Notes under the pieces: model-generated | The model's input: only the letters and a program-made list of their open reading frames with translations | Told to the model about the DNA's origin: nothing | Databases searched by the model: none | Made by a program: the position numbers and the translations under genes | In this document: positions 11,046 through 23,397 of the stretch, piece after piece | How positions within the stretch are numbered: position 1 is the stretch's first letter | Layout of the letters: each line of letters starts with the position of its first letter | From: Cunninghamia lanceolata | Lineage: Eukaryota; Streptophyta; Pinopsida; Cupressales; Cupressaceae | Reading direction: 5' to 3' | Assembly: GCA_027924645.1 (NCBI GenBank) | Contig: BSBN01001017.1 | Coordinates: 10,318,501-10,382,500 of the forward strand | DNA: 64,000 nucleotides

Positions 11046-12422
11046 TGTTATCATTGATTTCAACCTCTCACAGATGACCCACTTGGTTTCCAAGTGCTTT
11101 TGAGAAAATTTGAATAAAAAAGTGTGTAGTGTGACAGAGGTATGGTCAGTGTTGTGCTCCGCCTTTCTTCATAACTGAATATATGATTATGCAGTTTGGA
11201 AGTGATGCTCAGATGTGTTATTTCCAGAATCTCAAGTTCTGGATCATGCGGCAGTGAAAGATGTGTTTGACTGTGAAGAAGGTTGTCTAGGAGAAATGCG
11301 ACTACTCTGCATTTCTCCGCATTAAGGTTTATTGTCTTGCAGATCTAGGAATGTGCTTATATTATCTATATCTACCTTCCCTTGAAGTTTCTAGTGTTGG
11401 GTTGCTTTGCAAGTTCAGTTCTTGTGTTGGTGTTCAGTGGTAGGGCATCCTGATGTGCAAAATGAAGACATTCTTTGTTTCAGGTAGTTGCAAAAGTGTT
11501 GCAGAAGATTATATGTTGATGCTAGAATACTCTGGAAAGATGTGTGGATGCTATGGAATTCTTCTTTGTGGTCCGCATGATGTTTTTGGACCTGGAGAGG
11601 CATGTATGTGGTTGCTTGCTGTGTTTGTTCAGGTTTAGCTGACCTAGCTTGCTAGCGCTATTTGTGGAGGTACCTCATGGATTGTGGATGTGATGAGTAG
11701 CATGGTGATATAGATTTGAGTCCTAGCTAACCCTTGATGTGGTCCACCTTCACTTCTTTCCACCATGGAAGTGTTTTATGCCGACCTATTTAGGCGTTGC
11801 ACGTTTGAGGTGCACACATTTCATTAAGGCCAACCTAATTGAGATTGTCTTAGGTCATGGATGGTATAAATGCAAGATGAAGTTTGAAGTGGAGGAAGTA
11901 GAGAAGATGATGTGAATGTGAATCAAGGGTGGTGAAATGAGTGAGAACTTAAATGCTTATGAATCTCAGATGCATTGAGCAGAAGGTGTCTACATTTTAG
12001 TTTTCTTGAAGTTGCTAGAGGTAGTGAGCCGAAGGTTGCGGATGGCATAAAGTTGCAGTGGTGGATTTCCCTAGTTGCTTTGATATAGTAACTATCTCTG
12101 TAATAGTCCTCATCTATTCTTCTCTCTTCTGGGCAGTGAGTCCTTTTGGCAGTGAGCCTTTCTTCTAGGTAATGAACCTATTTGATTTCAGTGTTGCTAT
12201 TCATATATAAGTGAGCTAATCCTCACCGTGGTTTTTCCCTTCTTGGGTTTTCCACATAAATCTGGTGTTCTTATGTGTTTGAATGTGTTTACATTGATGC
12301 TTCATATGTTTACATTTTGCTAATGCATAATAAGAGGTTGAAGATTGGAATAGCATTGAGGGTTTAATGTTTTAATATACAACTGATTCACCCCCCTCTC
12401 AGTTGTTCTGTGCATACTAACA
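11046..12422 (+). repeat. Sirevirus-like LTR (solo or remnant)
   Basis: It shares end-of-LTR signatures with the LTRs at 16288, 43534 and 54203: repeated GCAGTGAGCC/GCAGTGAGTC words (about 12130-12180), GGGTTTTCCACATAAATC then TGGTGT (about 12245-12270), and a terminal hairpin ACAACTGATTCACC, C-run, CAGTTGT (12379-12406). It ends CTAACA. The start at TGTTATCATTGATTTCAAC (11046) is inferred from the start of the 16288 LTR. The five bases on each side do not match, so the left boundary is approximate. No internal coding region follows. Confidence 0.55.
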
Positions 12423-12932
12423 TTTTGGTGGAAGGTGGAGATTAAAATATGATTTCCAAAATTTGCATGATTGCATGAAAACTCCATGACTTTGCTTAGA
12501 GCAAAAATACTTGTGTTTGACTCTTGAGACTTAATTTTAACAAGACTTAGATTCATTCCCAATATTATAAGATGAAATCATCCCTACAAAAATTCAAATA
12601 AGGATAATGATTTGAAAGATGACTTCATGACTTGACTTGTAAAGAAGAAATTTTTGAGGCTCCTTGTGAAAAATGAGGACAATAGCTGGCTCAAACTAGG
12701 AAAAGGACCTTGTAAACATAAAAGGAAACCATGAATCTTTGGTAAGAACAATGCTTAGTTCATTGGGCAATAAAGTCAACTTTTTGACAAGGACAAGACT
12801 TAGATAGAATAACTTTGAGACAAGGCCAAAAATGACAAAAATGACAAAAACAAAACAAAAACCTAGATCGCCTATATACATGACGAGGAACAACATGTTT
12901 TCATTGTTTGAACAATTTTAGATATTGTGAAT
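12423..12932. other. No gene seen
   Basis: About 0.5 kb of AT-rich DNA between two LTR-like blocks. Short frames only, no domain. Confidence 0.5.
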
Positions 12933-13297
12933 TGTAATGTAGGGGTAGATGAGTTCCATCCAAGTAAGCCAAGTAATAAGTTTCTATTGGTGTGAATGAA
13001 GTATATTGCCTAACTAGTTTTCTTTTAGGTTCTTATCACACCTAGTTAGTTAAGTTTACTTAGGGCATTTACTTTTTGTGTCTCAAGTCATATGATTATG
13101 GAACTTGTCATAATCCTATGTTGTTGTATGTCTCACCCTTGCCTATATATACAAGGGTTCTCATGTATATTATTCATCTTGTATGCATTATATCATTATT
13201 GGCATATAGCATTTTTCATTGCTTCTATCTTGTGTAGAAGGTTTTATGGTGTTGTAGAGTGTTCTTTCTACTATGAGTCCTTTTGGTGACTTCAACA
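12933..13297 (+). repeat. Candidate 5' LTR of the downstream copia element
   Basis: TGTAATGTAGGGG begins a roughly 365-bp segment with a TATA-like CCTATATATACA (about 13142-13153). It ends TTCAACA, followed by ATATTAGAGTTC, which resembles a decayed initiator-tRNA-Met PBS (TGGTATCAGAGC). It lies upstream of, and in the same orientation as, the copia gag at 14377. No second copy is visible, so this is tentative. Confidence 0.35.
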
Positions 13298-14376
13298 CAA
13301 TATTAGAGTTCTAGATCTACAAGCTCCTCTTTTTTGGGACATGTTTGCCAAGATTTTTCATATGATGCATCCTGGCACAAATTTCACATCGTGGTTGAGT
13401 CTAGCGGTCCAAATCTATACATATTGGTAGTAAACTTAATAGGGTTTGGAGCAATTGTAATTTCAGCCATTTTTGGAGGGCATCCTTTTCCACCCATACA
13501 TATTTTGTATCATCTGTATTGTCATACAATCTATATAATTGAACAACCCATAAGGCTCCTACAAAGTCTATTATAACATCACTAGCTAGATCTACAAAAT
13601 ATTATTTGTGCAACATCTACATCATCCATGGTATGACTACATGATTTGAATTTTTCAAATATTTTATGTTTTAGATAGGTCTCATAGTAGGGTATAGGTT
13701 GTACATCATCTTATTAGGTCATATTATAGGGCACAATCCATATGTTAGATCTCCACCTTATGTGAGATTTGTATGGCATGGCCTGCTCATATCTATAGGG
13801 TGTGACACCAGTAATAAGGAAGTTGCACCCTACTATGACATCAATAGGTCACTTCTTCAGCCCAACTAGCCAACCCCTAGTCACATGGAGTTCTTAGTCC
13901 TTGGTTATGCTCAACCCATGGTGGCTTAACTTTTTTGGCAAGGAGGTATTTTTTTGGTAGCCATAACTCTCACCCACGATGTTAGGTTTTGGACTTCTTA
14001 TAATTGGTAGTAAGCTCTTTTTGAGCACTTTGTAGTGGCGTAGGTAATTTTTCTAGATTTTAATCCATGTATTAAAAATTATGTTTTTAAGGAACCTATT
14101 TTGTAACCTCCAATTTTCTATTTGGCAAGCATTTTTGGCTTGTCAATTATACAAATTACACATAAGTGCTCATTGTTATTTTTTGGGGTTTACAATTGCA
14201 ACATTAAAACATTTTGGGGGGTGTAATGTGTGATTTAAGTGCCCATTATCTTTTCGCTCTCTTGTTTGTTTCTAATCATGGCATAACCTAGGACTATTGA
14301 CCTCCTCATTCTTCATAATTATCACACATGTAAACTAAAAATCAGACAACTATTGTAATCTAAGGGACTTTGGAAA
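13298..14376. other. Unassigned leader or spacer before copia gag
   Basis: About 1.1 kb without a recognisable domain. It is longer than a usual copia 5' leader, so it may include an insertion I cannot delimit. Confidence 0.4.
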
Positions 14377-16287
14377 ATGTTGGGTGCAACAAAACCTAGA
14401 TACATTAAGGAGTTTGAAAATTTTACATATAGAAACAAGTTAGATGAGACAATGGGGTTAATAGGATTGCATGTATTATATAATTTGTTATTTCACATTA
14501 TGAAGTGCATTACACCTAAGCAAGTATGGAATAAATTTAATGATTTATTTGGCACCATTAATGAGTTTTATTTTTTGAAACTATAGAAAAATATGACATC
14601 ACTCTCTCTAGACGATTTTCCTTCTATTGAGAACTTCCTTGTGAAGTTCAAGTTATTATTATCACATTCAAAAGTTTGTGGAAGAGATAAAACATATAAA
14701 GAATGTATCTTATTGATTTTGTCTAAGCTGAAGGGCCCATTTCAAGTGTTCTCATATACATTTTACTCCACCATGGATGCCTTAGGGATTGATTTTAAGA
14801 TTCGCACTTTTGAGTTATTTGGTGAGAATCTTACTACTGAACAAGGCAAGCTTATTTAGTTCGATGTACTTACTACTTCTAAGAGCCAAGTATTGATGGC
14901 TCAATCATCTAAGGGAAAATGTAAGAATAAGAAAAATCTTGAGACAAAATCTACTTCAAGTAGTAAGACTCCATCAAATTGAAGAAGAACACTCACATGT
15001 CCACACCTTCTAATTCTTTTAACTCAAGTGAGTCTTCTTCCAAGATGAAGAAGAAGACATGTGATCCTTGTACTTTTTGTGGAAATCTTGGACACTGTGA
15101 ATATAGATATTAGAAAAGCTTAGAGGCTTTGGAAGAATCCATGTAGTAGGATAACATTTATATCTCCAAGTCCTCTTGCATAGATAAAGGGCAAGCCCTT
15201 TCTGCATATTATTTTTAGGGTTCATCTTCATATGATTGGATACTTGATTCTTACATGATCTACTTTGTTATCTTTTTGATAGCAATATTTCTCAAATCAC
15301 AGTGGGAGACTCTTCATAAATTCCTATTTTGGGATTAGGTATAGTAGAGTTGGCCAATAGTTGCATCTATGATGTTCTCTTGGTTCTAGTGATTTCTTCT
15401 AACCTTCTTTTCATCTACCATATTTTTCATTTTGGTGAAGGAAATATTGTTGAGTTCACACCCCATGATGTTGTCTTTTGAGAGATACATGAGCCTAAGA
15501 TTGTTGTTTCTACAAGGAGTGTTGATCATGGATCCCATTTGTATATGTTTGAGGGTTTTGAGTCTTCTTTAGGATCATCCATCATTACATATGCTAATTC
15601 TTTGAATGGGCTTTGGCACAAATAGTTTGATCATTTGAATTATAGGTATCTTCTATAGTTGAGCACACAAGATATTGTGATTGGTCTTCCCAAGATTTTT
15701 ATGCACTAAGGGATTTTTTCAAGGTTGTGCACTTGGAAAACATCATCAAAAAACCTTTTCCCAAGGCTAAGGCCTCTCATACCAAGGAAACCCTCAAGAT
15801 GGTTCGTAGTGATCCTATGTCATTTCTAACTCCATAATTTTTTGGGGCCAAGTATGTGCTCACCTTTATTGATGACTTCTCATAGCATACATGGGTGTAC
15901 TTTATTAAGTACAAGAGTGAGGTTTTCATCACTTTCAATACCTTTAAGGTACTTGTGGAGAAGTAACTTGGTATTTCTATTTGGTGGTTATGCATAGATA
16001 ATGGAGGGAAGTATGTGAACAAGGAATTTTAGTATTTTTATAGTGAGCATGGTATTCAACATCAACACAGTTTATTACACTCCTTAGTAGAATGATGTGG
16101 ATAAGAGGAAGAAAAATACTTTACAAAAGATGGACAATTACACGATTCAATCCAAGTCCATGGAACCCACTTTTTGGGCTGAAGCAGTCAATTATGTTAA
16201 CTACATCTAGAACCATATGCCTCATAAGGTAGTGTAGAATATGATTCCCAAGGAGGCTTAGTCTATTGCAAGTATGAGGATAACTAG
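14377..16287 (+). pseudogene. Ty1/copia gag, protease and integrase (decayed, 5' part)
   Basis: The gag frame (14377-14859) has the copia-type helical gag pattern, with KQVWNKFNDLFG and a SLDDFPSIENFLVKFKLLL stretch. A zinc knuckle remnant CTFCGNLGHCEYRY follows (about 15068). The protease site WILDS (about 15239) is followed by Tyr where the catalytic motif normally has Gly. The integrase shows GCALGKHHQKTFP (zinc-binding part, about 15725), then LTFIDDFS and a WVYFIKYKSEVF stretch (about 15860) and DNGGKYVNKEF (about 15998). These match the first two acidic integrase residues. Many stops and frameshifts interrupt it. The frame is broken at 16287 by a solo LTR and resumes at 17512. Order gag-PR-IN-RT is diagnostic of Ty1/copia. 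Confidence 0.85.
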
Positions 16288-17511
16288 TGTTGTCATTGAT
16301 GTCAACATACTCATATTGCATTAATGAGAAGGATTGGATGTGCTATGTGCTGAGGTTATTGAGGAAATCAGTCTCAATCAGGAACAGTGAAGAACAATGA
16401 TGAGAAGAAGGTAAAAGTCCTCAATAGGTTGAGGATCAAAGGATGTGGTTTAAAGGGTTTGTAGATATGAGTCTTGATATGTTCCAGTCAATATTTTAGA
16501 GGTCCACATGAAGATCTGAAGAAGTTATGGTCGCTCAAGTAGAACCAGTTCCGGTAGGCGTTCAGAGGTGACAGAGGGTCATAGAAAGGTCCGGTGAGCT
16601 CCAGAATTGCATTATCTCACTCTGCGGATTGGAGGGAGTGTTGAAGAAGTCTGTGTGAAGTGACAACTAGATTTGTTCATGGTTTGGAGGTACGGAAGCA
16701 CCTTTTTCATTATGACAGTGATGACAGACTGTGTTCTTGAAGTTCCGGATGAAGAAGAGAAGAATTCCAGTAAGCTGATAAAGTGTAGATGTTCTTGTTG
16801 ACTCAGGAAAGGTTTTGGTGTTCTTTGGATCATGTACAATTCTTATTGGCGGTTCGCATTGAAGTTAGAGATTGCATTTGAAGAATAACCACAGATATTG
16901 GTGTTCTTCTTGAGACTGGCCGACCAGATGTATTACACATCTTGCGAATGATCTTATAGATGTTTACTGACTTAGATGATTGTTCCTAAGTCAATGCCTT
17001 GTATAAATAAGAGATTGTAAATTCATTTTGAAGGGTGTCTTGCGGTGATGAGTGTGATATAGCGAAGGGCAGTGCGAAAGGCAGAGCAGGAGTTTTTGGG
17101 CTTAAATGGAACTAATCTAGGCATGGTAAAGATGTCATTCTCTAGTTCAAGTTTGTAATACTTGTTACTTTGTAGATAGTGTGTCTCTTGTAGGCAGTGT
17201 GCCTCTTGTGAGCAGTGTGCTCGGGCAGTGAGCCTTATTGGCATGTGCCATCTATTTTTCTTATTCTTCTAACAGAGAATAATCCTTGGGTTAATCACCT
17301 TGTGGTTTTTCCCTTGACCGGGTTTTCCACGTCAAAATCTTGGTGTCTCATGTGTTGATGTATATCTGCTCTGGTGTTTATGCTTTATGCTTTCATGAGT
17401 GATTAATTGATATGCTACTTAATAATAAAGAGGATTTAAGTGTTTGAAATAGAAGCAAGTTTTGTACAACTGATTCACCCCCCCTATCAGTTGTGTGCCC
17501 TAGATCTAACA
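16288..17511 (+). mobile_element. Solo LTR (Sirevirus-like) inside the copia integrase
   Basis: TGTTGTCATTGATGTCAAC to CTAACA, 1,224 bp, interrupts the copia frame between the KEA-containing integrase segment and VFGSEAYTF. It carries a TATA box TATAAATA (17002-17009), GCAGTGAGCC words (about 17160-17235), GGGTTTTCCACGTC (about 17320) and the terminal hairpin ACAACTGATTCACC, C-run, ATCAGTTGT (17466-17494). The LTR has no interior or partner, so it is a solo LTR left by LTR-LTR recombination. A clean 5-bp TSD is not seen: only TAG is shared at the two edges. Confidence 0.75.
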
Positions 17512-18540
17512 TAGTCCCATGTCAAGATTGATGTGTTATATTTTTGAGTATTTGGTAGTGAGGCTTACACATTCATTTTGGATGGTTGGCATAAGGCTAT
17601 GGAGAAGAAGAGTCAAACTTTGATTTTTGTTGGTTGTTGTGAGAATGTGAAGGCTTATAGGTCATTTAATCCTATTAATCAAGATGCATTCTTTTGGTGA
17701 GATGTCATGTTTGATGAGCACTTCAATCACTCAAATGGATACACCATCACCTACTTCTCCATCACTACCTATTCCTCCTTCATCACTTTATGACACTTTG
17801 CTTCTTGAGGATGCTGATGATGATGATGGTCTTAATCCACCACCTCCTAGTGCACAATCTTTGCCCCTTTGGAGTCTTGGACATACACTACTCTTGAGGT
17901 GGTTTGACCTTTGGTTGATGATCTTATATATTCTTTTGGCACTCCTTCATATATAATAAGTTTTAGTCTTTTGGGTCATGCACTTTGAAATGATCGTCAG
18001 AGGTATTTAGATGCCACATGTATTCTAGAGTGGGAGAGTGCTATGGCTGAGGAGTATTCTTCTTTGATGAAGAATCACACATGGGATTTTGTACCTCTTC
18101 CTAAGGGAAGAAAGTTTGTTTAGTGTAAATGGGTGTACCAAACCAAATATGTAACAAATGGGTTCATTAACAAGTATAGGGCACATCTTATGGCTAAGGG
18201 GTTTTCGTAGGTTGAGGGCATTGATTATTCTAAGACCTTTGCTCCTATTACCAAGATATTCATTCTTGTACTTTCTCTCATTGCATCATAGGGATGGTTA
18301 GTTTATTAGATGGATGTGAAGAGCACCTTCTTGCATGATGATCTTCATGAGTAAATCTATATGGAGAAGTCTCTAATTTTTGTGCAAGACTCTTCAGTTG
18401 TTTGTGGGCTTCATTGTTCACTATATGGTCCCAAAAAATCCCCTTAGGCTTAGTATGAGAAGATGGATAAATTCTTACTTGCTTCTAGTTTTTTTCTACC
18501 ATTCTGATATGACAGTTTGTACAATTTAGATGAAAGGAGG
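17512..18540 (+). pseudogene. Ty1/copia integrase C-terminus and RT N-terminus (decayed, truncated)
   Basis: This continues the copia polyprotein after the solo LTR: VFGSEAYTFILDGWHKAM and KKSQTLIFVGCCENVKAYR (integrase C-terminal part, about 17545-17660). RT starts near 18030 with EEYSSLMKNHTWDFVPLPKG, then KWVYQTKY and AKGFSQVEGIDYSKTFAP (about 18190-18245) and QMDVKSTFLHDDLHE (about 18310). The catalytic YxDD segment and RNase H are missing because the sequence stops near 18540, where a minus-strand LTR begins. Several in-frame stops. The frame at 17684-17956 inside it is out of phase and not a separate gene. Confidence 0.8.
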
Positions 18541-18546
18541 TAGAGG

Positions 18547-19424
18547 TGTAGAATATGCTTCCTACAATAATCTATGAGAGTAGGTATGTGTAAAAATTAA
18601 ACTAATCATATAATTACAAGGAAATAAACACAAAATCAATATACCATAACACAATGATTTATGTGGGGAAACCCCTTTTTAAAGAAGAACCCCACACTCC
18701 AAAGCAACTTAATGTATTATTAAATAATCAATGGTTACAATATACTTGCAGATTCTAAGCCTTTACAAGAGTATCACCAACAAGAGATCTAGAGAAATTC
18801 TAGTAGCATAACAATACCTACAAAAACTTAGTATCAAACCTCCATATTAATCACCTAATAAATAGAAGTAATACATGAAACCATCAAGTGGTAGTTAGTA
18901 AACCATGATCTAAACCCACCCAAAATGAGACACTGAATCCCTAGTTAAAAATCCAATGCCCAAATCCCAAGAAGACTCCACAAGCTAAAAATAGTATATT
19001 CCTTTCATCTACCATAAGCTCATCATAATCCACTCACAAACTTGGGTGCTTTATTATCTCCATTCAAATATTCCTTATGACATGTCATAACATGCATCAT
19101 AACTTGGTCAACGAGTGTAAATCCCTCATACAACTCTCTTATGCATCATAAATGTTCTTACATTTCCAATGTGGAAAGCCCAACTCTCGGAGGTGATAAC
19201 TTTTGATTTGGGAAGCCAATTGAGCCCATTTATTTTTAATTGTAGATCTTGAAGAAATCTACGTCCTTGCAACTAGATTTATAATTATGGACCATTATAA
19301 CATTTTTTAGGGTAAAAAATTACCTTTATAGCCTAGAAATTGAGTTTTTATGTTCTATAGCCCAAAAATTACATTTTTTGTGTTCTTAACATTAGGATGC
19401 AAGGTTGAGTCACTTTTCCTAACA
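18547..19424 (-). repeat. 3' LTR of a minus-strand Ty1/copia element
   Basis: On the minus strand a purine-rich AAACTGAGAGAA (19425-19436) is followed by TGTTAGGAAAAGTGACTC, an LTR start, directly after the copia RNase H end. The other boundary (…CTACA at about 18547) is inferred from the change to the neighbouring copia element. It contains the plus-strand GTGGGGAAACCCC block (about 18661), which I take as part of the LTR. The partner LTR is absent. Confidence 0.55.
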
Positions 19425-19436
19425 TTCTCTCAGTTT

Positions 19437-20183
19437 TCAAACACCTTGCAAGAGTAAAGGGAGTACCAACACTATCAACTAATTTCTAGGGGATGAGAGG
19501 TCCATAGAATCATAAGACCACCTAAACTTCTTTGTGCTCAATAGCTTTGTTAATGTATCTACAACATTCTACAAAGTGTCAAATTTCTCTAGAATCACCC
19601 TCCTATACTCTACCATGTCATGATCAAAATGGTCGTAGGCATCAATATGCTTCATTCTCACATAAAAGTTTTGGTTCTTTTCTTGACATATTGCACTCTA
19701 ACTGTCACAAAGTATTATGATAGCTCCCTAACTTAGCCCCACATAGAAATATAATCTCTTAATCTAGATGACTTAAAAGCATGAGTAGATGCCATATAAT
19801 TAGCCTTTGTAATAGACAAAGTGACCACAACCTATTGCTTACTCATCCAACTAATAGCACCACCAAGTAAATTAAACACATATCCACTAGTGGATCTTTT
19901 GCTATCAACATTTCCTACCCAATCCAAATTCACAAATCCATGAATATCCATTGGGTGTTGGTCCCATATAGAATCACCATGATAAAAAATAGAGTACTTG
20001 GAGGTACTTGGCAAATATCTAAAGACCCTCTTAACTACATCCCGATGATCTCGCCCTAGATTAGCCATAAAGTAATTCAAAACTCCCATTGCTTGGCCAA
20101 TTTCTGATCTAGTACAAACCATAGTAGATCAATCTACTAATAGAACTAGAAAAAGATATTTGAGCCATGTCCTCTGTTAGGTA
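19437..20183 (-). pseudogene. Ty1/copia RT end and RNase H (truncated)
   Basis: The minus strand reads EDMAQISFSSSIS (about 20180), VCTRSEIGQAMGVLNYFMAN, VKRVFRYLPSTSKYSIFYHG, then GFVNLDWVGNVDSKRSTSGY (RNase H-like core, about 19930) and ISWMSKQ. Near 19640 follows MKHIDAYDHFDHDMVEYRRV and further on LTKLLSTKKFRW. This is the standard C-terminal half of a plant copia polyprotein. Everything upstream (gag to RT palm) is absent in this orientation: the element is truncated at about 20183. Several stops. Confidence 0.85.
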
Positions 20184-21189
20184 TAAAAAATGTAGGTTTC
20201 AAACCCTAAGAGGTTGCCAAGCTCTCTTAATGATTTTGGCTAACTAGAACAGGGCTGATATGATTAAAACCCCCTTCTCTTTAGGTTCTACCAGACTTAG
20301 GTGGGTGTATCTTAATGGTTAAAGCAAATTAGTATGACCTAAGTGATCTATTCACAGTGGCATATGGATGTGAAATAGATGTAGGGATGTAAACTATTCC
20401 TACTACTAGAGTTTGAGATTTGAAAATGTGAATAAGGTTTTGAAATGTTGTTTTGTAATGACCAGTGCCTAATTGTATTAGGAAATGGGGTCAAGATTTG
20501 TATGATTTGTAGATTTATCTACTTGGCTTAACTCTTACTATCTGGCACCTTTTGAATGTTTACACTTTGTGTAAATGTGCAATAATGTTGGTTATTAGAC
20601 TCTTCTTTAAAAATCCAATTAATATTTCTCCAAATTACTGTGGTTGTCTGAAAGGATTTTAATTCTACTTTGAAGGAAACCAACTAAGATGATTTATTTA
20701 GAGGATTTTAACTCAGGGCAAAGACCAATAAATGTGAATCATTTAGATGGACTTAAATCAACTTCATATAGAAACCAGCCAAGCATACCACACAGAGACA
20801 ACAAATGTGCCTTGATAAATCTAATTGATTTAAATAATTGGAAAAATTCAATGTGGAGATAGTCAAACAACTCATAAGATTGAATATTAATAGAATAGTA
20901 GAACACCACAAATATATCCATAGATTTAAAGCATCTTGCCCATTATATTATTAAAATAACATGAAAGTTCTGTATCTCACTTCTAAAATATGACTAAAAG
21001 AGATATTACAGTATATAATAATTTTCTTGTGAATGATGATGATAAACATAGGCCTTGGTTTCCCTTATATATATGGGAAGCAACAAGCTTCAGGTTGAAA
21101 CAACATGACTATTCATAAATTACACCTTTTGACATAACTAAAACATATTTAAGAAATAAATGATATGGACATAAACATTCGACCAAGAT
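20184..21189. other. No gene seen
   Basis: About 1 kb of AT-rich sequence between the copia remnant and the accessory-frame remnant. No LTR edges or domains recognised. It may contain the 3' end of the element that carries the 21190-23397 frame. Confidence 0.45.
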
Positions 21190-23397
21190 CTGAATTGGTT
21201 AATCATTGTGGAGCACCCATGACCATTGGTCTAGCAAGGTCCTCTCCAATGCTACAGTATCTGTCAAATATGCTTTGCTTGTCATCATTACTAGAAGCAA
21301 TACATCGCAAAATATTGATAAATTTTATTTTGTTTTCCTTGACCCCTTCATGTTGCTTTGGCAAAAAAGAGATTTATCCTAGAGATGTGATCAATGTACT
21401 CCTGAGTGGTGTAAGTATCTGTAGAGATTATATCACTCATGACTGATTCTAGAGTGAAGATCTTGTCAAGGCATATATGTGTGTTTTCCACTACCCTGTC
21501 TTCATTATTTATCTTCTCAAGAGTTACTGGTTATAATTGAGTCAATTTATCTTTCCAACTATCCTTCTTCTATAAATTGCCTTCAGAGCTAAAGAAACTA
21601 GGAAATACCATATCTAGATGTTGATCAAAATCACCTAAATCTTCAGCTAACAGAGCATTGAATCTTTCATGCTCACTGATTAGGTTATCATATTATTTAA
21701 ACACTTGTTCCTCAACATTTGTTTTGGCTTTTAACTCCTCCTTCTCCAACATTCTGAGGTGCAGTCTCTTATGCTCTTGATAAGCATTGTGCATCCTTTT
21801 ATGCAATTCCCATATCCTGTCACTATTTCCCATCATTTTCTCAAACCTCTTCTTGACTAGTTCTGAAGCTATGTTATATTTAGCAGCTTTCATCTCAATT
21901 TCCAATTGGTCACTCTTCTTTTGGAAATTTTCTGCTTTGATCTTCCAATAGTTGGCATCAGCGCTTGCCTCTACAACTTTTTTATCAGCTTCTAAATAAG
22001 GTGAATAGCTGCTTGATAATGCTAGCAAATTATCTTTATAAGTTGCAACCTCTTGCCTTAACTTTACATTCTCTGCCATGTATGCATTATTCTTTCTCAC
22101 TAGTTGCTTAATTTGAGCCTTTGTAAATTTGGCAACATTCACATTCAAGTCACCAGTCTCAAGAGGATTTGTATCTCCAACTTGTTAGATCATGAGATGA
22201 CCAAACACTTCATTTGGATTATCAATGATTTGAGGTCTCTTATTTGGGGGATGTAGTGCCCATATTAGCAATGTTGCTTTGTTAGGATCATATCTAGACC
22301 CTGTTTTGATCTTATCCAAACCTTCAATACTTAGCTGCAATTTTTTATCTTGATTTCTTCTGAAAGTATAAAAAAATGGCAGATGTCATATCCCATCCTG
22401 AGACTAGCATTACCCCTATGTCTTCAAGCAATTCTCTCCCCTTTTCTAGAGTCATGGTCTCCATTGTTCTATCGATTTCTATTTGAAGTTCCTGCAACAC
22501 CTTAGCCTGTACTTCTAGAGTAATATCTTTCATCTTTTCTCTGGTTTGTTTACCTTTATACTCATACAAGAAGGCTTTGAATTTAGGGGTTTTGATAAAG
22601 TCATCATCTGAAACAAATTTATGGCTTGCCATGTATCTCATGTCTTCTGACAACTCATTAGGGGTTTCCATGTTGACCTTTTCTCTGTCCTCAGGAGGTT
22701 CATAATTTTGAATTAGAGGCTCATAGCTCTATACATCTTCATCTCCTATATCAAATTCATCATCCTCTGCGTTAGTAGTATCAAGAGAGAAACTGATGTC
22801 TAGTGTAGGTTGTGGGGAAACATGACCCAATGGTACCTCACACTCAACTTGTGTTTCTTTGACAAATTTTCTTTTTCTCTCAAAAACATGAGGAAGAACT
22901 TTCATGGTCAAATCTAATGCATGTGCAATTAGCATGTCTAACCTTTCAATAGGATCATCAATATTTAGAAAAGATCCTATATAATTGGGGTTTTTGGCTA
23001 CCCTCCAAGCCTTAGCCAACATTATTCTATGATACAAACTTCTTTCAACTGCTGTTTTCTCATCACAATTTCTGATTAATCATCGTCAACAGATAGAACA
23101 TGGTAATATCTTTTCAAAATTTTACTTACTTTGACACCATTTATGAAATGTTCTTGGTCAAAGTTTTCTCTTGCATTTCCTGAAGGCAATCTGAAATGTT
23201 CTAGCTTGTTATCGATCATTTAATATCCTTTATCAGAAAGAATTGTAAAATCTCCAAAACATAGAGTGCTAGGCATAAATGATTGCTTGTTATGAATCTT
23301 AAGGTGCATGAAATCTAAGTAGGCTAACTACCTCACAATCTCCAAATAGGCAACTCTGTCTAGACAAGTTTTTGGTAATAAAAGAGGTGGTTCTTCA
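21190..23397 (-). pseudogene. C-terminal half of an accessory ORF of an LTR element (split by Athila insertion)
   Basis: Minus-strand coding sequence with scattered stops. After the Athila insertion edge it reads EEPPLLLPKTCLDRVAYLEI (about 23390), then FSPSTL-like and FGDFTILSDKGY segments. It continues with MLAKAWRVAKNPNYIGSFLN (about 23010), a charged segment with LEDIGVMLVSGWDM (about 22400), and a long heptad-rich, probably coiled-coil segment (about 22150-21690). The end, near 21190, has KQSIFDRYCSIGEDL. I recognise no catalytic domain. The upstream half is at 36326-37371. By analogy with Athila ORF3 (25270-28210) and the Sirevirus accessory frame, it is likely the env-position ORF of a third retroelement. 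Function unknown. Confidence 0.55.

Noticed and set aside
17684..17956. 90-codon plus-strand frame
   Set aside because: Out of phase with the copia integrase-RT polyprotein it overlaps; no homology.
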